64,000 bases of DNA from Temnothorax longispinosus (lineage: Eukaryota > Arthropoda > Insecta > Hymenoptera > Formicidae): NCBI RefSeq assembly GCF_030848805.1, contig NC_092362.1, positions 124,001 through 188,000 on the forward strand. Reading direction: 5' to 3'. The translations under genes and the position numbers were made by a program. Shown here piece by piece: positions 10,513 to 23,627 of this stretch (position 1 is its first letter; each line of letters begins with the position of its first letter). Below the pieces are notes generated by a model, which made no database searches, was not told the origin of the DNA, and saw only the letters and a list, made by a program, of their open reading frames with translations.

Positions 10513-11959
10513 CTGTAAGGCGAGAAAGACATGTTAGAAAATCCATTTCTTTACACATACTTAGAGATAAGTAAAATAATTATAGTAGATTATAATTATC
10601 GCGTTACTAAATTAGCAATGCAACAGCGTTTAACTCTGGAAAAAAAGGGAAAAGTGTTTTATATTTACAAATGACTGTAGACGCGTCTGAAATGTGGACC
10701 GACGATATTTTACAATATTGTAGACTAACCTTGGTGGCTATTTTGTACACAGCTTTGAAATCCAACTTGTGGAATCTCTTTCTAGCTCTATTAGGATCTT
10801 TTCTTTATGGGATTTACATTTAAGTTGAGGACTGTAATGCAAACTGTATACGCTATTAAACAACCAGTAATTATGGGAACCTTTAAGGAAACCGCGCTTC
10901 ATAAGTTATTCCGCTAACTCTAATACATAGCCCATGATAACACCACACTGACCCTGTTATTTCGATATTTAACCGATTAAGCTCTCGTAATGAAGCAACA
11001 TAATTTACGATTACATTAAAATACATGGACGAGACGACAACTACTAGCGATGAAACTCTTTACTTTGAACACGCATAATCTTAAGAATATACACAAGTTA
11101 CATCATTTTTTTAAAGCTAAATTATTTCGAAAGATGTTTTTCCTTAATAACATTAATTCCATTTGGTATTTGCGTATTAGAAAATTAATTAGAACTTTAC
11201 ACAAGTTAATTAATAGAGTTCTTTACCGCACTTTTCTTTATCGATGGATTTTGTTTTTTTATCAATAACAAACGGATAAAAATGTAATTGAGTGGAAGCA
11301 AGAGTAAACGGGGGACACTAACATACATATATGTTATGTATATCTCACACAACAGAACTTAAATATTACATAGACCTCGAGAAGCATGAAGATCTTATCC
11401 GATTCGTGCATACTTCCTAGATGTGGAATCATGACTCACAAAAAAATAAATTAATTTACCGTACTATATGATACGATTTCTGCCATACATGTCCCATAAA
11501 TTTTATATGAAAAACATAGTTACTTATCTATCTCTAAGTTATGTTAACAACTCCTTGGATAATTACATAAAAATATATATAACACAATCTACATATTTAA
11601 ACACACATATATATGCAACAACAATTGATATAAATGTTGAAGTCCAAAGTTATTGCGTTAGCACTAAAGCGCCAGTGAGTAAAGCAGAGAAGATTATTGA
11701 TAGTTATTTATGACCAGGAAAGTGCTATGTAAGCAGGGAAGTCTTACAAACGTTTGCAAGAGAACAATAATGAAAAAGATCGCAACACACACTTCGACTG
11801 TATCTCCGAATTTACACGGTTTAGAATGTTTCTTTAATGTTCCTTTCTATTACGAGAAGACACGGAGAAGGATTAATAGACATCGCGTGCGCGTGTATAT
11901 GTAAAACTTCCCCAAATAAAATGTGATATGAACGAAACGTTGAGGATGATTTTGAGATA

Positions 11960-14900
11960 CTATCTACGGGAGTACGGCACTAGGTCTGGCTTGGAGTAGC
12001 TTCGTGAGAGCGTGCCGTTCGACACGAAGGTACCCGAATCCGAGCCACTCATCTTCAGTGACACCCTGGGTATGGTGAAAGACGGGGAAGTGGGAGTGGA
12101 ATGTGGTAAGCGCGGTAAGCGTGGGGGTCTCCTCCAAGTGTCGGTTTCAAAATAGTTAAAAGGGGGAAAAGAGAGACCACTAAGACCAGAAGAAGGCAAA
12201 TAGTCTTGGTAGCGCTTTTCCAATGCTTCCATTTCAGCCGCCAGATCAGCTTCTATCTTCTATAACAGGTACATCAAGACTTATTTCAGACTTATGTCGA
12301 GACCTAGTTCAATACTTGGCGCGTCTAAGTTACTTCATCAACTGTGAATTCGTATTTCCTTTCCGTTGCGCTCTCGTCAATTTACTTTTCATCTTGATTT
12401 ACAGCGACTTCGTTTCATTAATGATTAGTCATGCAAGTTAAGCTCCGCGCAAAGCGACGCAAGCTAAATGCAAAAGCGGACATCTCTGTTACAAAAATCG
12501 AACGATCGAGTTTACGTCTTACATCCCATATGTAACGGCCAGCTGATCGCGAATTTCTCTGCGTCGGTTTGCGCCGACCTTCGAATTGAACTAAATTCTC
12601 ACACTGCTACAGAAAATGAGTAAAATCAAAACGTAATTTTGAAAGTAAAGCACATCGCTAAACCAATAGAGAATTAAAAGGCAGTTGTACGTACTATTAG
12701 GCCGCAAAGATTAAAAGAATTTTTGCATCCAAGAAACACATCGATAAGACAAAGATAAGATAATTTTAAGATAACATTATCTACACCAAACTGGTGTAAT
12801 TACCTGCTTGCGTGGCTTAAGTTGCGCCTTCCACTCACGAATTTCTCTCCCGTAGGCCTCCTCCTGTTCCTTCAACTTCAGCGTCTCGTGCTCCATCAAC
12901 ATTTTCCGCTTCTCGTTCTGCAACTGCTCCAATTCCTTGATCGTAGCATCGCTCTGGGCCCTCACCTCCTCGAGCTGTCTGGAATGCTTCAGTTCGAATC
13001 TCTGCTGCTCCGCCCTGTATCTCTTCTTCTCGTTCTCCTGAAACTTCTTCAGCTTCTCCCGCTCGGCGTCGGGATCCGGCGCGAGTACGGACGACATCGA
13101 GATCCTCATCGATTCTCGGAACATCATCTCGCGCGCCTTCATCTCGTTGCGAATTCTCTTCGGCAGATTCCTACGTTCCACCGTTTGTCGCTTAATTAAC
13201 TCTTCCTCCTTCCTCTGATTCATTCTTTTCATCTGTTCCAGTTCCTTCTCGTGCCGTATGAGCATCTGGTGTCTCTGCAGGAAGAAGATATCCTTGAGCT
13301 GCTTCTTGAGCAACTGCTGCCGCTCGTGTATCTGCCGTTCCTCCAGCTCCCAGATAGCCGCCTCTCGGCCGCGCATCAATTGCTGCTTCTGCTGCAAGAA
13401 CTGCCGCTCCATCAACGCGATCTTCTCGCGATGGCTGTCCGACAGTCGTCTCAGCGACATTTCGTGGCTCTCGTTGAGCTTCTCCAAGAAGAGCTTCTCC
13501 CGCTCTTCGTGTTCCGCCTCGAGCTTCTCTTTCCGTATCTTAAACGCGCTCTTCCGCTTGTCCTTTGGCATCAAGTCTATCTCTTGTTTGAGCAATCGTA
13601 ATTCTTGTTTTAGGCCCTCTCGGAACTGTTTGAGTTCCCTCTCTTGCTCGCTCCGGATCTTCTTGGACGACAGTCGCAGATCGACCTCCTGCTGCGCCTC
13701 GGCGCGTTCGATTTGCTGTCTCTGTTGTCGGGCGAGCGCTTCTAAATCCGCCTCGGCACTGCGTTCCAAGATTTGTCGCTCTTGCTCGAATCGCTTCTCC
13801 TGCTGGTCCTTGTTGAATTGAGCCTTCTGAGACAGATCCTGGAATTGTTTCTGCTCCATCTTCTGCAGCATCTTTAATTCCCGCAGTTCTTGCTTCCTGA
13901 ATATCTGATCGTCGTACACCTTACCGTTCTCGTCATCGCCGTATATCACTTTCGAGGTCGTTGTGGTCATCATGACACCATCAATCTCAAACTTTCTCGT
14001 GCGCTTTCTTGTCTTTTTCTTCAGATTCATCATCTGTATGTCTTCCTTCGTCCTGGTTGGCCGGGATATCTCACGATTGTAATCGGGTTTTCGACGTAGG
14101 ACGACCTCGTCAACCTCCGTATGTTGAGGTTGATTCAAACGGTTTTCCTTGTTCGATTCCCTACTATCCTGACTGATCGTCGTCGAGATAGACTCAGCGT
14201 CGGAACGATCGATGCTCTTACTCGGTGTATGCGATCTTATAGAACTAGAATCGCTCTGGGATCTGGAACCCTCGAAGCTGTCCGGAGAAACTCGTTTCTC
14301 CTTACCGAAGCTCTTCACGTTGACTTCTTTCGGTTTGACCGTCTTCACGATCCTATCGTCGGCGTGATGTGGCATCTCGTTCTTGATCAATCCATTTAGC
14401 TTCTTCGCATTTCTCTCGTAGTCATCAATATCCGGGGACTCGATGGCCGTACTGGCGACTATCACCTTGCCGCTCTCGTCCCCGCTGTCGCTCCTCAAGC
14501 TCAATCTTTCGTTTGAGCTCAAATCGCTGTGAGACGAGTCGGTACGAATAACGTTGTGCTTCTTGGATATCGACGAGTCTTTTACTTGTTCCTTGTCCTC
14601 GCCTACGGTAACCACCGAGACGTGACTGGTATCCTGCAATTCATCCACGATAGGGCTCACTATAACCACCTCCGATTCGTCCAATTTCTTGCCGATTCTC
14701 TTTGACACGTCAGTAAGTACGATAGGCTGTTCCTGCGGTGTGTATTCCAGACTATCCAGACTAGGAAACGCATCGTCGTCGATAGAATTATCGTTCACCT
14801 GAGTTTTGTTCATCTCGTTGGCGACGATAACGACTTCCGACGTCGGCGAGGTACGACGCGGAAGAGGCGTCGTCGTCGCGGCCGTCGTCGAGGGCGCGTC

Positions 14901-17900
14901 CACCAATACGGGCGGATGCGTCGTCACAACGGTTACTTGACTTATGTTGCTCGCCAGACTGTTCGACATATCCGGCGAGTCGGCAGTGATATGGACGGTC
15001 GATGTATTTAAGCGTACTTCTTGCTCGGGTTGAGCTTTCCCTGTAACGTAACATGTAATATAAGCAAAAAACAAGCGACAATTATTTAAGAAAATGCACT
15101 TATATTTTTTACCAGTAATAACAACTATGTTATCCCCGCTGCTTCTCCTTGAACCACTTCTGCTTCTGATCGGCGTCGACGTAATCACCGATACGTTAAT
15201 TCCCGGATCTTGTTTCTCTAAGCCTTGTTTGTCATCGCTCGCCGCGTCCTCCTGATTGTAGTCCGTCTTAATTCTATCTGTTTTAGCGCGCAATTCGTCC
15301 GAGAAGCTTTCCAGAGAATTTCTAGACGATCCCGCGCTGCGACTTTTCGCGGAACTCTCAGTCTTTGTTACGCCAAACTGCGTCTTAATATCTTCCGTAG
15401 AACTAGCTTTAACGTTATTCTTCTCCGATAGGAGCGTCGACGCGACGGATACGTGCTTCGTGTCCATAGTACCATCGCTTATTCTTTTCTTAGGATCCAT
15501 GGATAATCGCTTCTCCAATACGGCGTTCAATTTCTCCCCAACAGTTTTCCGCTTTTCTTCCAAACTCTTGTAAACTTCCTTCTCTCGAGATTGCTCGTAA
15601 TTCGTTACGTCATCAACGGATGATAGCTTATTTTTTGTTCTAAATGGAAATATTGTTTTCCGATAAACAGAATTTTCTTTGGATCAGTATTTCTTCTATA
15701 AAGTTAACTTCTAAATAAAAAAATAAATAAATAATGCTCACCTGTTCTTATCTTCAAAAGAAGATTGCTTATATATTATCTTGGACAGGTCCTCGATCAT
15801 CTCGGGCTTTACGGGTGCCGACTTGCGTTTTTCATTTATCCCCAATTGTTTCTTTGAGGCAGAACTCGATTTATTGTTTATTAACTTCTGTTGACTCTCA
15901 AATTTTCTTATATTGTCAAATAATTTACCGTTACCCTCACTTCCTATTTTTTTCATCTTCTCGGAAACGTCCAATTCATTTTGCGTCTGATTTTCAGTCT
16001 CTAAATTCTTTTGCTCTTTAACATTTATCACCTGTTGATCCGCCGTCTTTTCATTTTGCAATAACTTATTAACATGCGGCTTATCTTCTGTGGATTTCTG
16101 TTTATTCGCTAGATTTGCAGCTTTTTCGACTGTTTTCGGAATGTTATCTCTTTCTTCGTCTTTCTTCTTTTTCTCCTCGCTATCTTGACGCATCGGTGGT
16201 GGCGGAGGTGCCGGCCCTTTATCTCGAGATAATCTGCGCTCATTTGTCTCACTCGGTGGCTTAGGTGCCTGCGCAAATAATTACATACGTGCTATTAACA
16301 AACATTCATTCTCTGCGTAATCGACGAGTTGTTAATCAATAAGATAATTATATCATGTACCTGCTTCTTCTCGGCAGGAGGTTGTATGTTCTCTTTGGAC
16401 TCAGCCTTACGTAATCTCTTATTCTTGTCCTCTTTCTCACCATCCCGATTGATCTCGCGCTTGTGACTCTCCTCTTTCTTCACAGGCAATGCCACGAGAT
16501 TTTCTTTTTCGGGGACTGGAAAAAGTAGAGAAAAGTATTAATACATTTTATAATATTATGTATATTAGATACATAATTTTGCAATACTCACTCTTAACAT
16601 CAGCATCAAGGCGCGTAGGAGCGGAGTCATCTGTGATTTGATCCAGCTCCAGAGGAAGCTGAGACGTGCGCTGCTCCTGAAATATTAACGTATACATTGA
16701 ATGCAAACATAAAAAAATAAATGAATATAAAAATCTCTTTCGATTGTGAATCATTTGGTTTCCATTACAAATGACATGATACTAAGTAGCATGTAACCAG
16801 ATACACAGATAAAAATGTCAGAATTCGCAGATTACAATTATAAATTTGCAATTTATCATTTTGATATGAAATGTGAAATCATGAAAAAAAATAAGACAAA
16901 GAAAACATTATCTCATGCTATATGTAATATAATTATGTAGTGGTCCATGTAAATTTTACAAATTGTTTTCTCGGAAACTATTAGGGACAGCAACAAGATT
17001 TCTTTTGGGATTTTAAAGTTGAAGTCTTTTATATGCGGGAGAAGGGAAAAAGGAAAACACAAGATATCCAAACTCTGAAGGGGGCATCTTATATACTTTT
17101 CTTTCTAATAAATTAATTCTTCTTATATCATTACGTAAAAGTATCCAGATAAAATATTTCTTACAATAGTGTACTATTCATTTCATAAAAAGCTACAGCA
17201 AACTTCAAAAAGTCAAAGAATTTTGTTTCCGAGAAAACAGCTCGTACTATATTATATGAGCCATTTATAAAACATATTTTTTGTATAGTAGCATATACAG
17301 CATATTTTTTAAGTTTATATATTACGTAGCTCAGGATTAATTAATCCTGTTTGGCGCACAGAATGCAGCGGCGCAAACTACTAACCTGACGCGCATTGGG
17401 ATAATGAGGCTGGCGAGGGCCAGGAGAACCGCATGCACAGCCAAAGTAATAAAATTATCACAACACATTTATCATGATCATAACATATTTCATACATAGA
17501 ATATTCTATCATTGATACTATTGATCCTACATTTTCAATAAATCATTCCTTATAATAAAAGAGAGCAACAAAATTAATTTTAAACGCATGCAATATTTAA
17601 TTGCTATTGTAATATAAATATTTAATGGTCACGTCATGCGTAGTCACATATAAATACGAACAGTCACGTCTTATGTATTTAAGAACTGATGACTTGGTTT
17701 TCGTTATTTAAGAATTGACAACTTGGTATAAATGATCAATGTGTTCTTAATGCATTCTAATTTCTCAGGGACACTTGTCAGGACTAATAGTCGGGGTTCT
17801 AATTGATGCAACATCTGATCAACAACTTTCTAATAATTTCTTCCATTTTACAAATGGATAGGGGTAAGACATGTATGCTTCACACAGAAGCAGCTTACCA

Positions 17901-19751
17901 ATTCGCTGATATTGTTCTCTGTGTTTTTTCGCTTTTTTGGCCCTCTATAATAACGGAAGCATGTAACAATGTGCAATACATGTTAATTCTGCATTATCAG
18001 AAGCTCTGTGCATAACTATTTGAATTATAAAATAGGCGTCTATCACGCTATTACATTAAAATATAAATTCTTGCACTAGAGCGAATTTCTTTGAATGGAC
18101 CTTAGTTTCGATATTAATGCAACTACAGTATAAACTAATGTAAGAGAAACGCTATGTTAGAAAATGTTCATTCTTTATAAAGCATGTGTTAGACTTTTAA
18201 TTAAAGTGATATACTTGCATGTATTTTGAATATAAATATTTATATATACACGTTACACGTTCAATCTTATAAATTTATAATTAATCGTATTATTTCTATA
18301 TTGCGTATGATCTGCATAATTAACATGTACATGAAAAACAAAATGGATAGGGAATGAAAAATAGAACCTACCTCTGCTTCCTCATCTACCAGCTCTTCTT
18401 CGACAACATCCGCCTTATATTCAAGTAACAAATCTCTGATAGGCTTTGGATCTAAATTTCGGCTTATAAACGGATGTTTTAACAAATCATCAGCTGTGGG
18501 TCGTGAAGTCGGGTCCTTTATAAGTGCTTTAGCAATAAAATCATTAAATTCCTTACTCCATTTCCCGGGCTGATCCAGTTTTGGCGGATCGCCTTTCTGT
18601 ATTTTAAGTAGCACTCGCATCGGTGACATTTCGTGGTTCGGTGGTTCCATTTGTGCAAACTCTATAAGAGTTATACCAAGAGACCAAATGTCCACCTAAA
18701 CAGGTCAAGTTTACGTGTTCGGTATAACGTCTTTTAAGTCAGAGAGTGATCGAAAGTACATTTATATTTACGATGTGCCTACTTTAAAATCGTAAGGATT
18801 ATCCCTAAATGTCTCGCACAGGACAACCTCGGGTGCCATCCAGTAAGGGGTTCCAATAAACGTATCATGCTTTTGCAAAGTATGCTTGTTCTTTGCGGAT
18901 ACGCCAAAGTCAGCTATAATTAAAAATAAAATCCTTTATATACGTCACATTTAACACAATAGTAAGAAAGTTACTAATTTTTTGGGAATATTTACCTATC
19001 TTAACACCCCCTGCCATAGTCAGCAAGACATTTCCCGCCTTCAGATCCCTGTGTACGATTTTGGATTTGTGTAGAAAGGCAAGACCTTTAGTCATGTGCT
19101 GGCAGACGTATGCAATTTGCAATTCTGTTAATGCCTTTTCCAACTCGACCATTATAGAATCCACAGCACCACCGTCACAATACTCGATTAACATCTGCAA
19201 AAATATTTTCCTCTTTCTCTAATCTTCTTTTTTCAAAGTGATTACTTAATTGCATCACAAAAATAATCATTTTATTTGTAAAAAAAAGCTTTCGCTATAA
19301 ATAATTACGATACGTTTGTCAAGTATAGAACAAGTATAAAGCATACCCATAGTTTCCCATCAATGAAATAAGCTTCGTGTAATTCAACGATGTTGGGATG
19401 CTTGCATTCCGACAAAATGTCTATCTCGATCATAAAATCGCTAAGATCGTCCTCTCCCTCCAGCGCACACATTTTCGCGGCGGCAAGCTGATTGGTCTGC
19501 TTATGTTGCGCCTAAAGTAACGATTGTTTAAAAAGACCACTAATAGAACAAGCAAGTTTGACAGACTGGGATTTCTTAAAATGCTACATTACCTTGTAAA
19601 CTTTACCGAACGCACCGTCTCCCAGTTCACCCACCATTTCCCAAAACTCCTCCGGATTACAGTCCATCTTGATGTTGTTGTACAATTTCTTCTTCTTCGC
19701 GTCGTTACCACCAAAGTGGAAGGCCTTCTTCAGATTCGATAAGAACGACAT
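11960..19751 (-). CDS. slik: Ste20-like kinase Slik/SLK (LOK-type GCK-V kinase)
   Basis: Serine/threonine kinase of the SLK/STK10 group, which in animals phosphorylates ERM proteins at the cell cortex. Exons in frame: 19593-19751, 19347-19511, 18996-19194, 18783-18913, 18372-18695, 17386-17409 (microexon), 16592-16676, 16361-16515, 15742-16268, 15113-15639, 12804-15040 and 11960-12259, giving 1610 aa (Drosophila Slik ~1700). The kinase domain (~residues 35-300) shows the glycine loop GELGDGAFGKVYK, the beta-3 lysine in AAAKMC, the catalytic loop HRDLKAGN, ADFGVSAK and GTPYWMAPE. An acidic stretch follows, then a long disordered Ser/Lys-rich linker with PPPPP, then a ~400-residue Glu/Arg/Lys/Gln coiled coil ending EWKAQLKPRKQ, typical of SLK. 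Two different last exons are available. The 72-nt intron at 15041-15112 has no stop in frame. Start at 19751 (MSFLSNLKKAF) fits the family. Confidence 0.93.
16940..17270. repeat. Candidate MITE in a slik intron
   Basis: tgttttctcggaaac at about 16964 is matched by its exact reverse complement near 17225-17239. The flanking ~20 bp continue as an imperfect inverted repeat. The interior is AT-rich and non-coding. It suits a small inverted-repeat element; boundaries are approximate. Confidence 0.45.
17386..17409 (-). CDS. slik: 24-nt slik microexon (PHYPNARQ)
   Basis: A pyrimidine-rich acceptor (ctcctggccctcgccag) and a GTTAGT donor bracket exactly eight codons, PHYPNARQ, in phase 0. The neighbouring exons (ending 18372, starting 16676) also meet in phase 0, so the microexon can be skipped without a frameshift. 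It sits just after the kinase domain. Predicted only from sites and phase. Confidence 0.55.
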
Positions 19752-22700
19752 TTTGGTAGCTATATCTCGATATATTCCGCACGTACACTCAAATCGGACT
19801 ATTTATTGCAATTTAAACACACGGAGAACCCTCAACAACGCACTCTCCGCTGTACAAAATGTAACTATTAACAACCGCGCATTAAATTTGTAGTAAAATA
19901 TAACTTTAGTGGGCGCTCAAAAGAGCTCAGTAACCATTTCTCAGCACTGCGATATGTGGGAACGCGTAAAACAATATCACTTCACATAGTCCGCATTATT
20001 TTTACATCTACTTATATCAAGATAAGTTCTTCAAGCACTCGTGCGTTATTTTCTTTTAGATCCCTGCTGGATACCAGGGGACCGTGCCGCACCACTCCCG
20101 CATTTTTGTGAATTCCAAGCCGCACTTCTCAATTGATTACCGTTGCGCTCAAGCTACCGTGGGCACAGATAAGAAGGGCGCGATCCATTGCTGACAATCT
20201 CCAATAATTAGATGCACGGGGAATACCGAATCAAATCTGGAAGAAAAAGAAACACTTTATTATTATCATCATCCTTTTATTTGCAATTCTATCAATTCGT
20301 TTTGTTGACAGTTTGACGCTCGATTTGTTAAGGAAGAATCGACGAGTCAGAGAGAATATTTTTTCTTTTTTTTAGCCTCGATATGAGATGCACATAATAA
20401 CACGTATTTGTTTCTAATGTATTTGAACAGTAGTGAAGAATGGATAATGAAGAAATTTCATTACGCACAGAGAAAACTAGGGCGAAGTCAGTGGAACATT
20501 CCATTAAACAAGATATCCATCTTTAAGTTGGCTTGAAACCAGAAATCAAGTACCGCACATATAAAAAATCTCAATGCTTACGTGTGCCAGGGCTCTTTAA
20601 AGAGAATCTAGCGGCAGACGCGTTACGCGGACGTACACATAAATTACGAAGGCGAGATAAGAGGTGTTAGAGACCTCAGAGATATCATTGATAAGCTTGA
20701 AAAAGGAAAAATCGCTATCTCTACAATCAGCGAAGAATGCGCAGTTAACAATCAACAATAACGCGCTGCGAACAATTCGAAAGTTCTCGGCCACCAGGTC
20801 GGGAAATCCATTTAATGCCCACCTTTCTGCCCATCCTCACGTTCCGGCCCTTTAAACCTTCACGGCGGGGGACATTTTTAAAGGCCGGATTTTCCGAGAG
20901 CGCAAAAGCGGGACGCCAACACACTTCCACACGAGGTTTCCTTTCCGGGGGAGAAGGAAGAAGCGACGGGCGCAAAAAGAAAAGACGATGCGATTGCGAA
21001 GCGACCGCCCTACTCGCGGAAGCGCATCTCGCGTGGGCAGAGCGGGACTTGCAAAACGTCCGGTGGGACGGGACGGCGAACAAATTCGATTAGGCGTTAA
21101 TCGGAATTAGGTACCGTTGCCGTGCCGCGCGCGAACTGCGAAACTCCGTTCCCCCCTCGACCCCGCTTATCGTTAGACGTTAATCCTCTTTAGCGCCGCG
21201 GAACAGATCCATCCGTCACGCTTCTCGCACGTCGCCGCCTGATCGATAGCCGCCCTCGCGTATATGTGTCGCGGCGACGCGATTTATCGCGGAAGCGCAA
21301 CGGACGATGTAGGAAATCGCGAAGCAACGGAGGCGAGCCAGAAAGAACGGAGAGAATGAGGGAAAGAAGAGAGAGAGAGGGAGAGGGAGAGAGATGGACA
21401 GAGAGCACGAGTCGTAGACAGGTGTTGACGCTCGGTCACGCGGCTTGACACAATTTTGACAAGTAACCTTAGGTGACTTAGGTCACGTCCGTGACGTCGC
21501 CGACGCGGCCGATCCTCGAGAGTCCTCCTCGCATCCGCTTCGTGTCCACGCATCTGTCCGCGAAAGCGGTTAGCTCTTCCTCGCTCGCGCGAACACGCCC
21601 CGCACGGGAAATCGGGCTACGCGCGGCCGTTGACGCGCGAGACAGACAGAGAGAGAGAGAGAGAGAGAGGTACGAGGACGAGAGGGACCGTCGTCGTCGT
21701 TAACGTCGACGACGGAGGACGGAGGTTCGGGATGGGCCGAGGATGTCGCGTAGTCAGTCTCGTGGAGGCTGGAGACGGGACTGTTCCGCGGCTGCGCCTT
21801 CCTCTCTCTCCTTCACCGCATCGCCTACCTACGAGGCACTTCCTCTCCTTGCCCTCCACGCGTCCGAGATACGAGAGCGCGGATGACTTCACTCCGCACT
21901 ATCGTAGAAAGTGCAGGCGGGTGCACCTATCGTTCCATCACCCGATGCAGGCGGAAAGAGAAAGAGAGAGAGAGAAGCGTCTCACTTCAGGCGACAGGGA
22001 TCTCTTCGCCGTGACGGCGACGACGGCGCGTGGTCCGCGTGTAACTTCAGGGCGGACGAACGGGTGGCCATCCGTCGCTTACGAATCTACATCTACGAGG
22101 AATGAGGATGCTCCTCGCCGACGCTCGTCGCTTACCTGCGATCGGTGACAGCTTGACAGGACGGTCTCTCGAGCCGCGGAATCCTGGACACGACGACCGA
22201 CTCCCCCACCACGGCGCTCCGCCGAGATCCGCCGGAATGTAGCCTGATGTAGCCGCTATCTGGTCGACGCCGCGCGTCTCGTCCCGCGGGATCCGCTCAT
22301 GGGAGGAGAGGGCCGAGGGAACAGACGGTGCGACGGCGGACGGCGCTATTTACACGGGCGCGCGCGATCGCGTTCCCGTCGCGAGCCGCGGGAGCTTATC
22401 TCTCGCGGGGATCGGCAATCTCGGCGACGGAGCTACGCGCGTACAGTGGCGTACACGGCCATTTTCAACCTATACTGCTCACTACCACGTTTTCACGCAC
22501 GCACGCACGCGCGAACACATACGCGCGGGCGCGAGAGCGCGCGCGGATCTTTCATGCGTGCACGACTTGCACGAGACGCGCTCCACCGCGCCTGGAAGTG
22601 ACGTATCGAGAGGGCTGGGGGCCCGGGGCCCCGCGCGCCCCTCGAACGTGGCAGCAAGCCGCCATCTTGTCCGCCGCGCGAGTGGGGGACGACGCTGCCA

Positions 22701-22850
22701 ACCTGATCGAAAAGAACTGCTGATTACTGCTGAACCTCGCGAAGTTACCAGAATCTTGGATGATCTTGGAAGAAGAAAACGGATTGATTCTAACCTAAAA
22801 GAAGGTCGCGACCAGTCGCGATTATTTATACATTTATCGAACGGTATGTG
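19752..22850. promoter_or_regulatory. GC-rich divergent promoter region of slik and NDUFAF2
   Basis: From about 20800 to 22700 the DNA is GC- and CpG-rich, unlike the AT-rich surroundings, and lies between the slik start (minus) and the NDUFAF2 5' UTR (plus). Three purine tracts of alternating GA occur (about 21365-21395, 21643-21669 and 21955-21976), of the kind bound by GAGA-factor-type proteins in insects. Long open frames here are GC-driven, with no domains. A donor (cggtatgtg, ~22844) and acceptor (gtttgcag, ~23097) suggest a spliced NDUFAF2 5' UTR. Transcription start sites cannot be fixed. Confidence 0.5.
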
Positions 22851-23110
22851 ACTTGTGCGACTGATTTTATGTTGATTAGACACGTTACACGTTAAATTTT
22901 ATTTTCTCCAAAGGAGTTACATTGCTATTCGCTGTATCTAAAATCATTTACGATTAAGCGCTGTTTCGAGGTTATGAGCTGTCAAACTGTTGTCAACATT
23001 CTTAAGATTTTCAATGTCTTCTCACCAGTTTATTAATTAATTTCAAACGTATTTCACGTGTGTAAGATAATTTTTCTCCTCGTTCTCCGTTTGCAGTATA
23101 TAGCGACAAC

Positions 23111-23569
23111 ATGGCTAAGGAACGTGGCGTCATGAAGATGCTCTGGAACAGTTTTGTATCCTCGCTGAAGCCTCGCTACGCTCGCCGTAAATTGATCGGC
23201 GAGGATTACTACGGCACGAAATACTACGAGGAGGAGATCCGCTATTCCGCTCGGAAGAGACCGCCGCGGTATTTCGTTCCGGTGAACAAGGAAGACTTCG
23301 AGCAGGAGCGGCCAGGGGAATGGGAGGCCTGGTTGAGATACCGCAGGAAAGAGCCGCCCACGCGGGAGGAGATAGAAACCAATTACCAATTGGCAATGAC
23401 CAAGAAGGAGAATGCCGCGAGACTTTTACAGGAGAACCGCCCCAAGAGCGAAGATCTTCCTGTTACCTCGTCCACTACTCAGGCAGATGTTCCGGGAAAC
23501 TTTCCAGTCTACAAAGATTACAAAGATTATGGTCAAGATTACAAACCGAAGGACGCATATAAAAGATAA
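23111..23569 (+). CDS. NDUFAF2: NADH dehydrogenase assembly factor 2 (mimitin/B17.2L)
   Basis: Mitochondrial complex I assembly factor related to the NDUFA12 subunit. A single coding exon of 152 aa starts at an ATG in an acceptable context (acaacATGg). The NDUFA12-like core is visible: the N-terminal MLWNSFVSSLKPRYARRKLI, then IGEDYYGTKYYEEE, the P-x-E-W-E-A-W-L-R-Y-R-R segment near residues 70-85, and RKEPPTREEI. This matches NDUFAF2 (EWEAWIRRTRKTPPTMEEI in human) better than NDUFA12. The C-terminus is polar and repeats KDYKDYGQDYK. It converges with hfp. Two AATAAA signals ~220 and ~270 nt downstream lie in a tandem duplication. Confidence 0.9.
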   Translation: MAKERGVMKMLWNSFVSSLKPRYARRKLIGEDYYGTKYYEEEIRYSARKRPPRYFVPVNKEDFEQERPGEWEAWLRYRRKEPPTREEIETNYQLAMTKKENAARLLQENRPKSEDLPVTSSTTQADVPGNFPVYKDYKDYGQDYKPKDAYKR

Positions 23570-23627
23570 TGAAGATGCCATGTCTATATAGTAAAGTATA
23601 TTTCTAGATCAAAGTTTTTTTATGCAA

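Noticed and set aside
11050..11268. 72-codon plus-strand ORF in AT-rich DNA within the slik 3' region
   Set aside because: Composition is dominated by Leu/Phe/Lys/Ile/Asn as expected from AT-rich random sequence; no splice sites, signal or family match.
13251..13821. Long plus-strand Leu/Ser-rich open frames opposite slik
   Set aside because: They mirror the Glu/Lys/Arg-rich coiled-coil codons on the coding strand; reversed GAG/AAG codons give Leu/Ser-rich frames. No splice or domain support.
20745..22883. Many Arg-rich overlapping open frames on both strands
   Set aside because: They arise from GC/CpG richness and purine tracts in a promoter region; none has a domain, and several overlap in opposite frames.
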